Both the position numbers and the translations under genes were made by a program. A model generated the notes under the pieces. The model was not told the DNA's origin, ran no database searches, and saw only the letters and a program-made list of their open reading frames with translations. Below, piece after piece: positions 7,511 to 17,278 of a stretch of DNA of 64,000 bases. Origin of the DNA: Ralstonia pickettii. GTDB taxonomy: Bacteria; Pseudomonadota; Gammaproteobacteria; Burkholderiales; Burkholderiaceae. How positions within the stretch are numbered: the stretch's first letter is position 1; each line of letters opens with the position of its first letter. The stretch spans positions 1 to 64,000 of the forward strand of contig NZ_JFZG01000010.1 in the NCBI RefSeq assembly GCF_000607165.1, given 5' to 3'.

Positions 7511-7966
7511 ATGGTCGACAAGCTGGATCAGTTGTTCGGTTTTCAGGAGCAGGCGCTGCACTTGCGCTCGCAGCGTCACCAGATCCTGGCCTCGAACATT
7601 GCCAACGCCGATACGCCCAACTACAAGGCGCGCGACTTCGATTTTCAGTCGGCGCTGCAGAAAGCGGTCGGCCAGCAAAGCGGTAACAGCCTGCCGATGA
7701 CGGCAACGGCTTCAGGCCACCTGACAGTGGATGGCGCACCGGCCGGCGATGTGTCGCTGATGCAGGCGTCGCTGTCGCAGCAGACCAAGGCGCTGCAGGG
7801 CGAAGTGCAGTACCGCACGTCGCAGCAGCCGTCCATCGATGGCAATACGGTGGACATGGATGGCGAGCGCATGCGCTTTGCCGATAACACCGTGCGCTAC
7901 GAGGCCGATCTGAGCATCGTGACGCAGAAGATCAAGTCGATGCTGGCGGCCATTCAGAACAGCTAG
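7511..7966 (+). CDS. flgB: Flagellar proximal rod protein FlgB
   Basis: A 151-aa rod subunit. It carries the N-terminal rod-protein motif LRSQRHQILASNIANADTPN and the C-terminal heptad helix that packs in the rod (DLSIVTQKIKSMLAAIQNS). It forms the MS-ring-proximal rod together with FlgC, FlgF and FliE. Two ATGs are possible: the one at 7502 sits directly against AAGGA, while the one at 7511 has that AAGGA 9 nt upstream and gives MVDKLDQLFGFQ, the normal family start. It is the first gene of the long flgBCDEFGHIJ operon. Confidence 0.92.
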   Translation: MVDKLDQLFGFQEQALHLRSQRHQILASNIANADTPNYKARDFDFQSALQKAVGQQSGNSLPMTATASGHLTVDGAPAGDVSLMQASLSQQTKALQGEVQYRTSQQPSIDGNTVDMDGERMRFADNTVRYEADLSIVTQKIKSMLAAIQNS

Positions 7967-8165
7967 CGCGGACGTAGCAAGAGCAGCAAGAGCAGCAGAC
8001 AGGCATTAAGACGACCGCGCAGCAATCACGCGCGGCGAAAGAGGGGCGGGAACTGTGTGGCGCTCCGGGCCGGGAAATATCGGTCCGGAGCAAGCCGCCA
8101 TACAGAACAACCGGAACGGTCCGGCAGCAGTGCCGGCAACAGTGTTTGAAGACATCGGAATCAAC

Positions 8166-8573
8166 ATGTCGCTATTCAAGGTGATGGATGTAGCGGGCAG
8201 CGCGCTCACCGCGCAGTCCAAGCGCATGAACGTGGTCGCCTCCAACCTGGCCAACGCCGAAAGCGTGACGGGCCCGGACGGCAAGGCGTACCGCGCCAAG
8301 CAAGTGGTGTTCTCGCCCGTGCAGGAGTCTGACGACTACGCCACCGGCGTGTCGGTCGACCGCGTGGTCGAAGACACCGTCACCCCCATGAAGCGCATGC
8401 ACCAGCCGGGCAACCCGCTGGCCGATGCCGACGGCTACGTGACCATGCCGAACGTCGATGTGGTGGACGAAATGGTCAACATGATTTCTGCGTCGCGCTC
8501 GTACCAGGCCAACGTGGAAGTCGCCAACACCACCAAGACGATGGCCTCCAAGGCTCTGACCCTGGGCCAGTAA
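8166..8573 (+). CDS. flgC: Flagellar proximal rod protein FlgC
   Basis: A 135-aa rod protein. It has the N-terminal [20 protein letters not shown] motif and the C-terminal [20 protein letters not shown] helix shared by FlgC, FlgE, FlgF, FlgG and FlgK. The frame is open from 8055, but [20 protein letters not shown] starting at 8166 is the family N-terminus. A 199-nt gap to flgB contains short AGCAAGAGC-type repeats and no gene. Confidence 0.95.
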   Translation: MSLFKVMDVAGSALTAQSKRMNVVASNLANAESVTGPDGKAYRAKQVVFSPVQESDDYATGVSVDRVVEDTVTPMKRMHQPGNPLADADGYVTMPNVDVVDEMVNMISASRSYQANVEVANTTKTMASKALTLGQ

Positions 8574-8601
8574 GCGGCTCTATTCATCGCGAGACACGAA
8601 C

Positions 8602-9258
8602 ATGACCGTCAGCTCAACAACCAACACGACCAGCGCCGCGAGCACGACCTCCGGCAACCAGCTTGCCATCACCAACGGCGGCGACCTGCAGAACACGTTC
8701 ATGAAGCTGCTCGTTGCGCAGTTGCAGAACCAGGATCCGCTCAACCCGATGGACAACTCGCAGATGACCTCGCAGCTTGCGCAGATCAACACTGTGAACG
8801 GTATCCAGCAGTTGAACACCACGATGTCGAGCATGCTCACGCAGAACGCGACAACGCAGGCGTCGTCGATGATCGGCCGCACCGTGCAGGTGCCGACCAA
8901 CAATCTGACGCTGGCCTCGGGCGCTGCCAACTTCGGCGTCTCGGTGCCCAACGGCGCCGACGATGTCGTCGTCACGATCACGAACGCCGCGGGCGTGGCG
9001 GTGCGCACCGTCGACCTCGGCCAGATGGCGGCCGGCAGTGGCAACTACACGTGGAACGGCAAGGACGACAAGGGCAACCAGCTCGCCGACGGTGCCTATT
9101 CCATCAAGGTGTCGGCCACGCAGGGTGGGAAGGTGGTCACGGGTAACGCGCTGGGCATCGACAAGGTGGCCGGCGTCACTATCAACAACGGCACGATGCA
9201 GCTGGTGTTGGCGTCTGGCGGAACCGCCAAGCTGTCCGACGTTGCATCGATTCAGTAA
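8602..9258 (+). CDS. flgD: Flagellar hook assembly (cap) protein FlgD
   Basis: A 218-aa protein. The N-terminal third carries the export and cap signature (FMKLLVAQLQNQDPLNPMDN followed by SQMTSQLAQINTVNGIQQLN). The C-terminal part is a FlgD Ig-like plus tudor-like module (GNYTWNGKDDKGNQLADGAY). FlgD sits as a cap at the growing hook tip and guides FlgE polymerisation. It lies 28 nt after flgC in the same operon. Confidence 0.95.
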   Translation: MTVSSTTNTTSAASTTSGNQLAITNGGDLQNTFMKLLVAQLQNQDPLNPMDNSQMTSQLAQINTVNGIQQLNTTMSSMLTQNATTQASSMIGRTVQVPTNNLTLASGAANFGVSVPNGADDVVVTITNAAGVAVRTVDLGQMAAGSGNYTWNGKDDKGNQLADGAYSIKVSATQGGKVVTGNALGIDKVAGVTINNGTMQLVLASGGTAKLSDVASIQ

Positions 9259-9312
9259 TTACGGGTCAACTGCGGGCAGACCCCGCGCTTTTATCTTCTA
9301 CGGGAGAACACT

Positions 9313-10521
9313 ATGGGATTCCAGCAAGGCCTGAGCGGTCTCGACGCCGCCTCTGCAAACCTCGACGTGATCGGCAGCAACGTGGCAAACGCCAACACTG
9401 TCGGCTACAAGAAATCGACCGCCGAGTTTGGCGACGTGTACGCACGCTCGCTGGTGGGGGCGTCCGACAACCAGATCGGCCAGGGCGTGAGCGTGACCAA
9501 GGTGTCGCAGTCGTTCACGCAGGGCAACGTGACAAACACCGGCAACCCGCTGGACATCGCCATCAACGGCACGGGCTTCTACCGCATGGTCGACCCGTCC
9601 AGCGGCCAGGTGTCGTACACGCGTAACGGCCAGTTCCAGACCGACAAGAACGGCTTCATCATCTCGGCCACCGGCCAGAATCTGACCGGCTACGGTGTGG
9701 ACTCCACCGGCAAGGTCAACACGGCCGTGCTGACCAACCTGAAGATTCCCGTCAACGACCTGGCGCCGCTGGCCACCACCAACACCGCGTTCGGCGTGAA
9801 CCTGGATGCCGCCGCCACGGTGCCGACCACCACGCCGTTCTCGCCCACCAACTCGGCCACGTTCAACCACTCCGTTTCGGAACAGGTGTACGACGGCACG
9901 GGCACGGCCCACATGCTGACCAACTACTACGTGCGCACCGCCGCAGGCTGGGATGTGTACTCGCAAGTGGACGGCAACAACCCGACCGGCGGCAACCCGG
10001 TGACGTCGCTCACGTTCAACAGCAGCGGCCAGCTGACTTCCACGCCGAGCAAGATCGCCACGGCCTTCCCCGGCATGAGCATCGCCAGCATGGATTTCAC
10101 GGGCACCACGCAGTACGGCGGCGGCTACAACGACACCGCCCCGGGCGTGACGCAAGACGGTTACGCCACCGGCCGCCTGGCCAGCTATGCGGTCGGTACC
10201 GATGGCACCGTCACCGCGCGCTACTCCAACGGCCGCACGGCAACGCTGGGCCAGGTTGCCATGGCCAACTTCAAGTCGCCGGAAGGTCTGCAGAACATCG
10301 GTGGCAACCAGTGGGTGGAAACGTCCAACTCGGGCGCCCCCAACCTGGGTACGCCGGGCATGGGTTCGTTCGGCCTGCTGCAGTCGTCGGCGGTGGAGCA
10401 ATCCAACGTGGACCTGTCTGCCGAGCTGGTCAACATGATCATTGCCCAGCGCTCGTATCAAGCCAACGCGCAGACCATCAAGACGCAGGACACCATCCTG
10501 CAGACCCTGGTGACGATGTAA
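9313..10521 (+). CDS. flgE: Flagellar hook protein FlgE
   Basis: A 402-aa hook subunit. The N-terminal D0 region (LDVIGSNVANANTVGYKKST) and the C-terminal D0 helix (AELVNMIIAQRSYQANAQTI) are canonical. The Thr/Asn-rich middle forms the outer domains. The length equals that of the enterobacterial hook protein. The curved tube it forms is the universal joint between rod and filament. A consensus-like GGGAGAACACT leader precedes the ATG. Confidence 0.95.
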   Translation: MGFQQGLSGLDAASANLDVIGSNVANANTVGYKKSTAEFGDVYARSLVGASDNQIGQGVSVTKVSQSFTQGNVTNTGNPLDIAINGTGFYRMVDPSSGQVSYTRNGQFQTDKNGFIISATGQNLTGYGVDSTGKVNTAVLTNLKIPVNDLAPLATTNTAFGVNLDAAATVPTTTPFSPTNSATFNHSVSEQVYDGTGTAHMLTNYYVRTAAGWDVYSQVDGNNPTGGNPVTSLTFNSSGQLTSTPSKIATAFPGMSIASMDFTGTTQYGGGYNDTAPGVTQDGYATGRLASYAVGTDGTVTARYSNGRTATLGQVAMANFKSPEGLQNIGGNQWVETSNSGAPNLGTPGMGSFGLLQSSAVEQSNVDLSAELVNMIIAQRSYQANAQTIKTQDTILQTLVTM

Positions 10522-10566
10522 TCGTCGTTGCCCGAAGCTGACTGACCGCACACCAAGGACACTCGT

Positions 10567-11304
10567 ATGGACCGCTCGATCTACGTGTCGATGACTGGCG
10601 TAAAGCACCTGTTCGATCAACAGGCTGCCAGCGCCAACAATCTCGCCAACGCCAGCACCACCGGCTTCAAGGCGCAGATCGACGCGTTCCATACGGTGGG
10701 TGTGCAAGGCGATGGCTCGCCCACGCGCAGCTATGTGATGGCATCGGCTATCGGTACGGACCTCGCGCCTGGCCCGATCGAGACCACGGGCCGCAGCCTG
10801 GACGTGGCCATCGACGGGCAAGGCTTCTTTGCCGTGCAGACGCCCGATGGCGGCGAGGCTTACACCCGCGCCGGTACGTTCCAGCTCGGTCCTGACGGTA
10901 CGATCCAGACGCTCTCCGGCCAGCCGGTGCTGGGCGATGGCGGCCCGATCACGCTGCCGCCCGACACCACGGTGCAGTTTGCCAAGGACGGCACGGTCAA
11001 CGCGATCAGCGCGGACAGCCGTACGCCGCCCGTGTCGCTGGGCCGTCTGAAGCTGGTGAGCATCGACCCGTCGAACATCGACCGCGGCGCCGACGGCCTG
11101 TTCCGCCAGCGCGACGGCCAGGACGCCGATGTGGATGAAAAAGTTCGTGTGACAGGCGGGGCGCTGGAGGGCAGCAACGTCAACCTGACCGACTCGCTGG
11201 TCAACATGATCGAAATCTCGCGCCAACTGGAAATGCAGATGAAGTCGCTGCACACGAGCGACACGAACGCCCAGTCGGCCAATGAACTGCTGCGCCACGC
11301 CTGA
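10567..11304 (+). CDS. flgF: Flagellar proximal rod protein FlgF
   Basis: A 245-aa rod protein opening MDRSIYVSMTGVKHLFDQQA and containing the ANNLANASTTGFKAQIDAF motif. A DVAIDGQGFFAVQTPDGGEA segment typical of FlgF/FlgG follows, and the C-terminal NLTDSLVNMIEISRQLEMQM helix closes the protein. It lies between flgE and flgG in the usual order. Confidence 0.95.
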   Translation: MDRSIYVSMTGVKHLFDQQAASANNLANASTTGFKAQIDAFHTVGVQGDGSPTRSYVMASAIGTDLAPGPIETTGRSLDVAIDGQGFFAVQTPDGGEAYTRAGTFQLGPDGTIQTLSGQPVLGDGGPITLPPDTTVQFAKDGTVNAISADSRTPPVSLGRLKLVSIDPSNIDRGADGLFRQRDGQDADVDEKVRVTGGALEGSNVNLTDSLVNMIEISRQLEMQMKSLHTSDTNAQSANELLRHA

Positions 11305-11344
11305 ACGGCCGGCGCAATGAATTGAATCAACCAAGGACTCGAAC

Positions 11345-12127
11345 ATGATTCGCTCCCTGTGGATTTCCAAAACCGGGATGGACGCCCAGCAATCGCAGCT
11401 GGATGTCATCTCGAACAACCTGGCGAACGTCAACACGACGGGCTTCAAGCGCTCGCGCGCCGTGTTCGAAGACTTGCTGTATCAGAACGTGCGCGAGCCG
11501 GGTGCGCAGTCGTCGCAGCAAACCACGCTGCCTTCGGGCATGCAGATCGGTACGGGTACGCGCATCGTCGCCACCGAGCGTCTGCACACGCAGGGCAACC
11601 TGCAGCAGACGGGCAACTCGACCGACGTGGCCATCAACGGCAACGGCTTCTTCCAGGTGCAGATGCCCGACGGCACGCTGGCCTACACGCGTGACGGTAG
11701 CTTCCAGATCAACGCGCAGGGGCAGCTCGTGACCTCGAGTGGTTACCCGGTGCAGCCGGCCGTGACGGTGCCGCAGAACGCCACCAGCCTGACCATCGGC
11801 AAGGACGGCGTTGTGACGGTCACCACGCCGGGCACGGTCAACAACACGCAGGTGGGCACGTTCCAGTTGGCCAACTTCATCAACCCGGCCGGCCTGCGCA
11901 GCATGGGCGAAAACCTGTACGCCGAAACCGAAGCGTCGGGCACGGCCAACCTGGCCAACCCGGGCTCGAATGGCGTGGGCGCGCTCAATCAGAACTACGT
12001 TGAAACGTCCAACGTGAACGTGGTGGAAGAAATGGTCAACATGATCCAGACGCAGCGTGCGTATGAGATCAACAGCAAGTCGGTCCAGACGTCGGACCAG
12101 ATGCTGGAGAAGCTGTCTCAGCTTTGA
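11345..12127 (+). CDS. flgG: Flagellar distal rod protein FlgG
   Basis: A 260-aa distal rod protein. [20 protein letters not shown] and [20 protein letters not shown] at the N-terminus, [20 protein letters not shown] (the FlgG-specific segment) and [20 protein letters not shown] at the C-terminus are almost textbook. FlgG forms the drive shaft passing through the P and L rings encoded immediately downstream. Confidence 0.97.
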   Translation: MIRSLWISKTGMDAQQSQLDVISNNLANVNTTGFKRSRAVFEDLLYQNVREPGAQSSQQTTLPSGMQIGTGTRIVATERLHTQGNLQQTGNSTDVAINGNGFFQVQMPDGTLAYTRDGSFQINAQGQLVTSSGYPVQPAVTVPQNATSLTIGKDGVVTVTTPGTVNNTQVGTFQLANFINPAGLRSMGENLYAETEASGTANLANPGSNGVGALNQNYVETSNVNVVEEMVNMIQTQRAYEINSKSVQTSDQMLEKLSQL

Positions 12128-12159
12128 GCTGACGGCGCAGTTTTTGAGGATGTAGTGCG

Positions 12160-12912
12160 ATGCATACCCCCCCGGTTTACTCGCTCCAGAATGGCAAGCA
12201 CAGCGGCCGCGCTGTGTCTGCTGTTCGAGTCGTTCGATTGGCCGTGCTCGGCACGGCCGCCTTGCTCGCTACGGCGTGCGGCATGCTGCCGCCGCCGGCC
12301 CCGATCGTGCAGGGTCCGACAACCGCGCGCCCACCGATGCCGGTGATGGCGCCGCGCCAGAACGGGGCGATCTACCAGGAAGTGGCATCGGGCAGTGGTG
12401 GTTTCCGCGGGATGTTTGAAGACCGCCGCGCCCACATGGTGGGCGACACGATCACGATCGTGATCACCGAGAACACGGCGGCCAGCAAGCAGACCTCCGG
12501 CAGCGTCAACCGCACGGGCAGCATGAGCGCTTCGGTGCCGACCTTCGCCGGCATGAACGCTGGCGTGCTCTCGCTGCTGGGTGTGTCGGCCAGCGACGCC
12601 AACAAGTTCGACAGCAAGGGCGCCAACGGTGCGCAGAACAACTTCACGGCCACGATTACCGTGACCGTGGTGGAAGTGCTGGGCAACGGCAACCTGGTGG
12701 TCAGCGGCGAGAAGCAGATGGCCGTTGGCCAGGGCACCGAGTCGATCAAGTTCTCCGGCGTGGTCAACCCGACCACCGTCAACAATCAAAACACCGTGCT
12801 GTCCACCCAGGTGGCGGACGCACGCATGGAATACCGCGGCACGGGCTATGTGGCCGAGTCGCAGCAGATGGGCTGGCTGTCGCGGTTCTTCCTGACCGTG
12901 TCACCGTTCTAA
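12160..12912 (+). CDS. flgH: Flagellar L-ring lipoprotein FlgH
   Basis: A 250-aa outer-membrane lipoprotein. The N-terminus is basic, then [14 protein letters not shown] gives a lipobox-like site with Cys40. The body carries the FlgH signatures ([60 protein letters not shown]) and ends [12 protein letters not shown]. The signal region is preceded by about 20 polar residues; an internal start would shorten it, but no better-placed ATG with a ribosome-binding site was seen. Confidence 0.94.
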   Translation: MHTPPVYSLQNGKHSGRAVSAVRVVRLAVLGTAALLATACGMLPPPAPIVQGPTTARPPMPVMAPRQNGAIYQEVASGSGGFRGMFEDRRAHMVGDTITIVITENTAASKQTSGSVNRTGSMSASVPTFAGMNAGVLSLLGVSASDANKFDSKGANGAQNNFTATITVTVVEVLGNGNLVVSGEKQMAVGQGTESIKFSGVVNPTTVNNQNTVLSTQVADARMEYRGTGYVAESQQMGWLSRFFLTVSPF

Positions 12913-12922
12913 GGGATCTGCC

Positions 12923-14056
12923 ATGACTTTGCATCGAACGAGGTTGTATCGAACCCTTGGCGCGGCCCTGGTGGCACTGAGCGCAATCTCGGCGGTTGTT
13001 CCGACAACGGCACACGCGGATCGCATCAAGGATCTGACCACCGTTGCCGGCGTGCGCGACAACGCGCTGATCGGCTACGGCCTTGTCGTCGGCCTGGACG
13101 GCAGCGGCGACCAGACCACACAAACCCCGTTCACGGTCCAGAGCTTCAACAACATGCTCACGCAGTTCGGCATCAATGTGCCGGCCGGCGCGAGCATCCA
13201 GCTCAAGAACACCGCCGCCGTGGTGGTGACGGCCACGCTGCCTGCCTTTGTGCGGCCAGGCCAGACCATCGACGTGACGGTGTCGTCCATCGGTAACGCC
13301 AAGAGCCTGCGTGGTGGCACGCTGCTGCTCACGCCGCTCAAGGGCGTGGATGGCCAGCTCTACGCATTGGCACAAGGCAACGTGGTGATTGGCGGCGCGG
13401 GCGCATCTGCCAATGGCAGCAAGGTGCAGATCAACCAGCTCGGCGCTGGCCGTATCGCCAATGGCGCCACGGTGGAGCGCGCTGTGCAGGCCACGGTGGG
13501 CGAGGCGGGCAGTATCCAGCTCGATACCGGCACGACGGATTTCGGCACCGTGCAGAACATCGTCACGGCCATCAACAAGCAGTTCGGCTCGGATACGGCG
13601 CAAGCCGCGGACGGCCGCACGGTCAACGTGCGCGCACCGGCCCTGGCGTCGGACCGCGTCGGTTTCCTGGCCAAGCTGCAGAACATTGACGTGACGCCGG
13701 CGCTGGCCGCCGCACGTGTGGTGATCAACGCCCGCACGGGCTCGGTGGTCATGAACCAGCTCGTCAAGCTCGAGCCCTGCGCGGTGGCGCACGGCAGCCT
13801 GTCGGTCACCATCAGCACAGATCCGGTCGTGAGCCAGCCGGCGCCGTTCTCGCAAGGGCAGACGGTGGCCGCAGCGCGCTCGAACATCGAGGTCAAGCAG
13901 CAAGGCGGCAGCCTTATCAACGTGAAGGGCGGCACCAATCTGGCGGACGTGGTCAAGGCCATCAACGCGATTGGCGCCAACCCGCAAGACCTGATCTCGA
14001 TCCTGCAGGCGATGAAGGCGGCCAATGCGCTGCGCGCCGATCTGGAAATCATCTGA
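12923..14056 (+). CDS. flgI: Flagellar P-ring protein FlgI
   Basis: A 377-aa periplasmic ring protein with a signal peptide (about 32 residues, cleaved at AHA-DRIKDL). The family core is clear: [50 protein letters not shown]-like [20 protein letters not shown], and the C-terminal [20 protein letters not shown]. It forms the bushing in the peptidoglycan layer with help from FlgA. It begins 10 nt after flgH. Confidence 0.96.
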   Translation: MTLHRTRLYRTLGAALVALSAISAVVPTTAHADRIKDLTTVAGVRDNALIGYGLVVGLDGSGDQTTQTPFTVQSFNNMLTQFGINVPAGASIQLKNTAAVVVTATLPAFVRPGQTIDVTVSSIGNAKSLRGGTLLLTPLKGVDGQLYALAQGNVVIGGAGASANGSKVQINQLGAGRIANGATVERAVQATVGEAGSIQLDTGTTDFGTVQNIVTAINKQFGSDTAQAADGRTVNVRAPALASDRVGFLAKLQNIDVTPALAAARVVINARTGSVVMNQLVKLEPCAVAHGSLSVTISTDPVVSQPAPFSQGQTVAAARSNIEVKQQGGSLINVKGGTNLADVVKAINAIGANPQDLISILQAMKAANALRADLEII

Positions 14057-14072
14057 CGCTGGGGAGGCCACG

Positions 14073-15158
14073 ATGAACCAAACCGACCTCACCAGCCGCC
14101 TGGCGCTCGATTCCAAGGGTTTCGAGTCGCTCAAGCAAACGGCGCGTACCGACCCGACCGGCGCCGCCAAGACCGTCGCCAAGCAGTTCGACGCGATCTT
14201 CGTGAACATGATGCTCAAGCAGATGCGCGATGCAACGCCGCAGAACGGGCCGCTCGATTCGTCGTCGAGCAAGATGTACACGTCGATGCTCGATCAGCAG
14301 CTTTCGCAGACCATGGCCTCGCGCGGCGTGGGCGTGGCAGACCAGCTTCTGAAGCAGATGCTGCGTCAGGCCACGCATGTGAACCCGGATGCGGGCGGCA
14401 AGGTGAACACCACCCTGTCCAACACGACGGCCACCAATACCGCGCTGCCAGGTGCTGCCGGCTCCACGAGCGATGCCGCCAAGGCCATCGCCCGCTCGTC
14501 GCTGAACAGCATGGCCGCGGCCGTCGCGCCAGGCACGGAAGACGACGGTTCGGGCATCAGCACTGTGCCGCGCCCGGGCTTGGAAGAACGCGTGCAACGT
14601 GCACTGGCCGCCCTGCGCAAGCAGGCGGATGCGCAGGCGCAGACCCCGAGCGCGCCGCCCGACGTTGACCTGTCGACGGTGGCGTCTGAGCCGCGCGGCG
14701 AGCGCATGACCAGCTTCTACAACAAGCTGATCGGCCACGCATCGCAGGCCGCGCAGGAAACCGGCATTCCGGCCAACTTCATGATCGGCCACGCGGCGCT
14801 GGAATCCGGCTGGGGCCGTCGCGAGATCAAGGCAAAGGACGGCACGAACACGCACAACCTGTTCGGCATCAAGGCCGGTGGCTCGTGGGCCGGCAAGACC
14901 GCCACGGTGACGACCACCGAATACATTGGCGGCGTCGCCCATAAGGTCCAGGAGAAATTCCGCGCCTACAGCTCATATGCCGAAGCGTTCAAGGACTACG
15001 CCAACCTGCTGGCCAACAACCCGCGCTACAGCAACGTTGTGGCGGCCGGCAACGGCAACGACGCAGCATCGTTCGCCAAGGGCTTGCAGCGCGCGGGCTA
15101 CGCCACCGATCCGAACTACGCCCACAAGATCATGGCGGTGCTCAAGCAGATCGTTTGA
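14073..15158 (+). CDS. flgJ: Rod-cap protein and peptidoglycan hydrolase FlgJ
   Basis: A 361-aa two-domain protein. Residues 1-100 form the rod-capping domain (AKTVAKQFDAIFVNMMLKQM, MYTSMLDQQLSQTMASRGVG). An Ala/Pro-rich linker follows, then a C-terminal beta-N-acetylglucosaminidase domain from about 212 with catalytic Glu244 in GHAALESGWG and the NTHNLFGIKAG motif. It cuts peptidoglycan so that the rod can cross the wall. The ATG at 14073 (GGGGAGG 7 nt upstream) is chosen over upstream in-frame codons. It is the last gene before the separate flgKL unit. Confidence 0.95.
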   Translation: MNQTDLTSRLALDSKGFESLKQTARTDPTGAAKTVAKQFDAIFVNMMLKQMRDATPQNGPLDSSSSKMYTSMLDQQLSQTMASRGVGVADQLLKQMLRQATHVNPDAGGKVNTTLSNTTATNTALPGAAGSTSDAAKAIARSSLNSMAAAVAPGTEDDGSGISTVPRPGLEERVQRALAALRKQADAQAQTPSAPPDVDLSTVASEPRGERMTSFYNKLIGHASQAAQETGIPANFMIGHAALESGWGRREIKAKDGTNTHNLFGIKAGGSWAGKTATVTTTEYIGGVAHKVQEKFRAYSSYAEAFKDYANLLANNPRYSNVVAAGNGNDAASFAKGLQRAGYATDPNYAHKIMAVLKQIV

Positions 15159-15195
15159 GTGATCCAAGAAGCATATTTTGGCGACGACGGCCGGC

Positions 15196-15222
15196 TCAAG
15201 TTTGCGCTTGTCCGGCCGATGT
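15196..15222 (+). promoter_or_regulatory. Sigma-28 promoter of flgKL
   Basis: TCAAGTTT (15196-15203), an 11-nt spacer, and GCCGATGT (15215-15222): 13 of 16 bases, with exact spacing, match TAAAGTTT-N11-GCCGATAA. It lies 52 nt before the flgK ATG. Confidence 0.75.
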
Positions 15223-15273
15223 TGTTTCTAGAGCTTATTTCGGCGGCGTCATGCTGCCCGCACCGAGACAACT

Positions 15274-17211
15274 ATGAGCAGCTCCCTTCTTAATATTGGC
15301 GCGTCCGGCCTGCGGGTTGCCGATATCAACCTGCAAGTGACCGGCAACAACATTGCCAACGCCAGCACCCCCGGCTATTCACGCCAGGAAGCCGTGCAGA
15401 CGGAAAACATTCCGCTGTACGCCGGCGTGGGCTATCTCGGCCAGGGCGCCAATGTCACGACAGTCAAGCGTATCTACGACCAGTTCCTGACTGCGCAGGT
15501 ACAAAGCGGCCAGGCTTCGACCAGCGCGGCCGACCAGCTCAACAGCCTGGTGTCGGGCCTGAGCAAGTACATGTCGGACAGCAACAGCGGCCTGACTTCG
15601 TCGCTCACCAGTTTCTTCAATGCCGCCGATGGCCTGGCCTCCAAGCCGTCGGATACCACCGCTCGCCAGGTTTTCCTGAACGCGGCCGCGGGCCTGCAAA
15701 GCCGCTTCAATTCGATTGCCGGGCAGCTGAGTTCGCTCAGCAACCAGGTCAATACGCAGGTGCAGACGCAGATCAGCTCGGTCAATGGCACCGCGCAGCA
15801 GATCGCTTCGTTGAATGATCAGATTTCCAAGGCGGAAGCGTCGACCGGCCAGCCGGCCAATGACCTGCGTGACCAGCGCGACCAGCTCGTGCAGACGCTC
15901 AACCAGTCGATCAAGGCGAGCGTGGTGCAGACCGGCGACGGCCAGTTCAACATCTACGTGGGCAACGGCCAGGCGCTGGTGCAGGGCAATCAGAGCTACC
16001 AGTTGACGGCGGTGCCGTCGCAGTACGATCCGACGCAACTGTCGGTGGGGTACAAGAGCCCGGGCGGCACGGTCAACATCGACGACAGCCAGCTCGGCGG
16101 CGGTGCGCTGGGCGGCCTGATGGACTTCCGCAGCAACACGCTCATTCCGGCGCAGAACAGCCTGGGCCGCCTGGCCACGGCCGTGACGGCCGACGTGAAT
16201 GCGCAGAACAAGCTCGGCATGGACGCCAACGGCAAGATGGGCACGGACCTCTTCTCCGTGGCCAGCCCGAGCGTTGCACCCAGCACCAACAACACCGGCA
16301 GCGGCACGCTCACTGCCAGCATCACCAACGCCAATGCGGGGCAAGGCTACGACTATCAGGTCAAGTACCAGGGCGGCGCCTACACCGTTTCGCACTATCC
16401 GGACGGCTCCGCCTCTGTAACGGTGTCGAGCTGGCCGACCACGATTGACGGCGTCACGCTGAACCTGTCGGGCACGATGAACAGCGGCGATTCCTTCCTG
16501 GTGCGTCCGACCGCCAACGCGGCCGCCACCATGCAGACGCTCACCACCGACTACCACAACGTGGCCGCGGCCTCGCCCGTGGTGCTCAACCAGGGCAGCA
16601 ACAACACGGGCAGTGCCACGGTGTCGTCGTTGGGCGTGGACAGCACGTATGCCGGTTCGCCGCTCACCTCGCCAATCAACCTGACGTACAGCTCGGCCGT
16701 CGGCGGCTCGCTGTCGGGGTTCCCGGGCAGTGTGACGGTCACGGCGGGCGGCACGTCCACCACGTACACGGGCGGCACGGCGCCGTACACGCAGGGCGCG
16801 ACGTATGCGTTCAACGGCGTGCAGATGACGCTTTCGGGCTCGCCCGGCAATGGCGACACGTTCACCATTTCGGCCAACACCGCCAACAGCACCGACAACG
16901 GCAACGCCAGCGCGCTGGCCAAGCTGCGCAACAGCAACCTGCTTGACGGCGGCACGACGTCGATCGGCACGGCGTGGAACAACCTCGTCACCCAGGTGGG
17001 TGTGCAGGCCAACCGGGCCAGCACCAACCTGACCTCGCAGAAGGCGCTGCTGGCCAGCTCCACGCAACAGCAGCAGTCGGTTTCCGGGGTGAACCTCGAT
17101 GACGAGGCGATGAACCTGATGAAGTATCAGCAGGCCTACCAGGCCTCGGCCAAGGTGATGCAGACGGCCAATTCGCTGTTTGCCAGCTTGCTGTCGATTG
17201 CCGGCGGCTGA
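15274..17211 (+). CDS. flgK: Hook-filament junction protein FlgK (HAP1)
   Basis: A 645-aa protein, about 100 residues longer than enterobacterial FlgK because of an enlarged Ser/Thr/Gly-rich middle. The N-terminus (LRVADINLQVTGNNIANAST, PGYSRQEAV) and C-terminus (GVNLDDEAMNLMKYQQAYQA, SAKVMQTANSLFASLLSI) are canonical. It is exported with FlgN help and joins the hook to FlgL. The middle carries repeated NTGSGTLT/NTGSATV-like beta segments, probably surface exposed and possibly glycosylated. Confidence 0.95.
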   Translation: MSSSLLNIGASGLRVADINLQVTGNNIANASTPGYSRQEAVQTENIPLYAGVGYLGQGANVTTVKRIYDQFLTAQVQSGQASTSAADQLNSLVSGLSKYMSDSNSGLTSSLTSFFNAADGLASKPSDTTARQVFLNAAAGLQSRFNSIAGQLSSLSNQVNTQVQTQISSVNGTAQQIASLNDQISKAEASTGQPANDLRDQRDQLVQTLNQSIKASVVQTGDGQFNIYVGNGQALVQGNQSYQLTAVPSQYDPTQLSVGYKSPGGTVNIDDSQLGGGALGGLMDFRSNTLIPAQNSLGRLATAVTADVNAQNKLGMDANGKMGTDLFSVASPSVAPSTNNTGSGTLTASITNANAGQGYDYQVKYQGGAYTVSHYPDGSASVTVSSWPTTIDGVTLNLSGTMNSGDSFLVRPTANAAATMQTLTTDYHNVAAASPVVLNQGSNNTGSATVSSLGVDSTYAGSPLTSPINLTYSSAVGGSLSGFPGSVTVTAGGTSTTYTGGTAPYTQGATYAFNGVQMTLSGSPGNGDTFTISANTANSTDNGNASALAKLRNSNLLDGGTTSIGTAWNNLVTQVGVQANRASTNLTSQKALLASSTQQQQSVSGVNLDDEAMNLMKYQQAYQASAKVMQTANSLFASLLSIAGG

Positions 17212-17278
17212 TCGGGGCGGCTGAAGAAATCGCCCCGCCTGCCGATAACGTCCTAAAGCCCTACCGTCCGGACCGATC

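Noticed and set aside
9298-11448. A 716-codon open frame on the minus strand across flgE-flgG
   Set aside because: It is antisense to three textbook flagellar genes; GC-rich codon bias keeps this frame open, and its translation has the His/Arg/Val-rich look of an antisense shadow.
12779-14281. A 500-codon minus-strand open frame across flgI
   Set aside because: Antisense shadow of flgI and the start of flgJ, with no recognisable domain.
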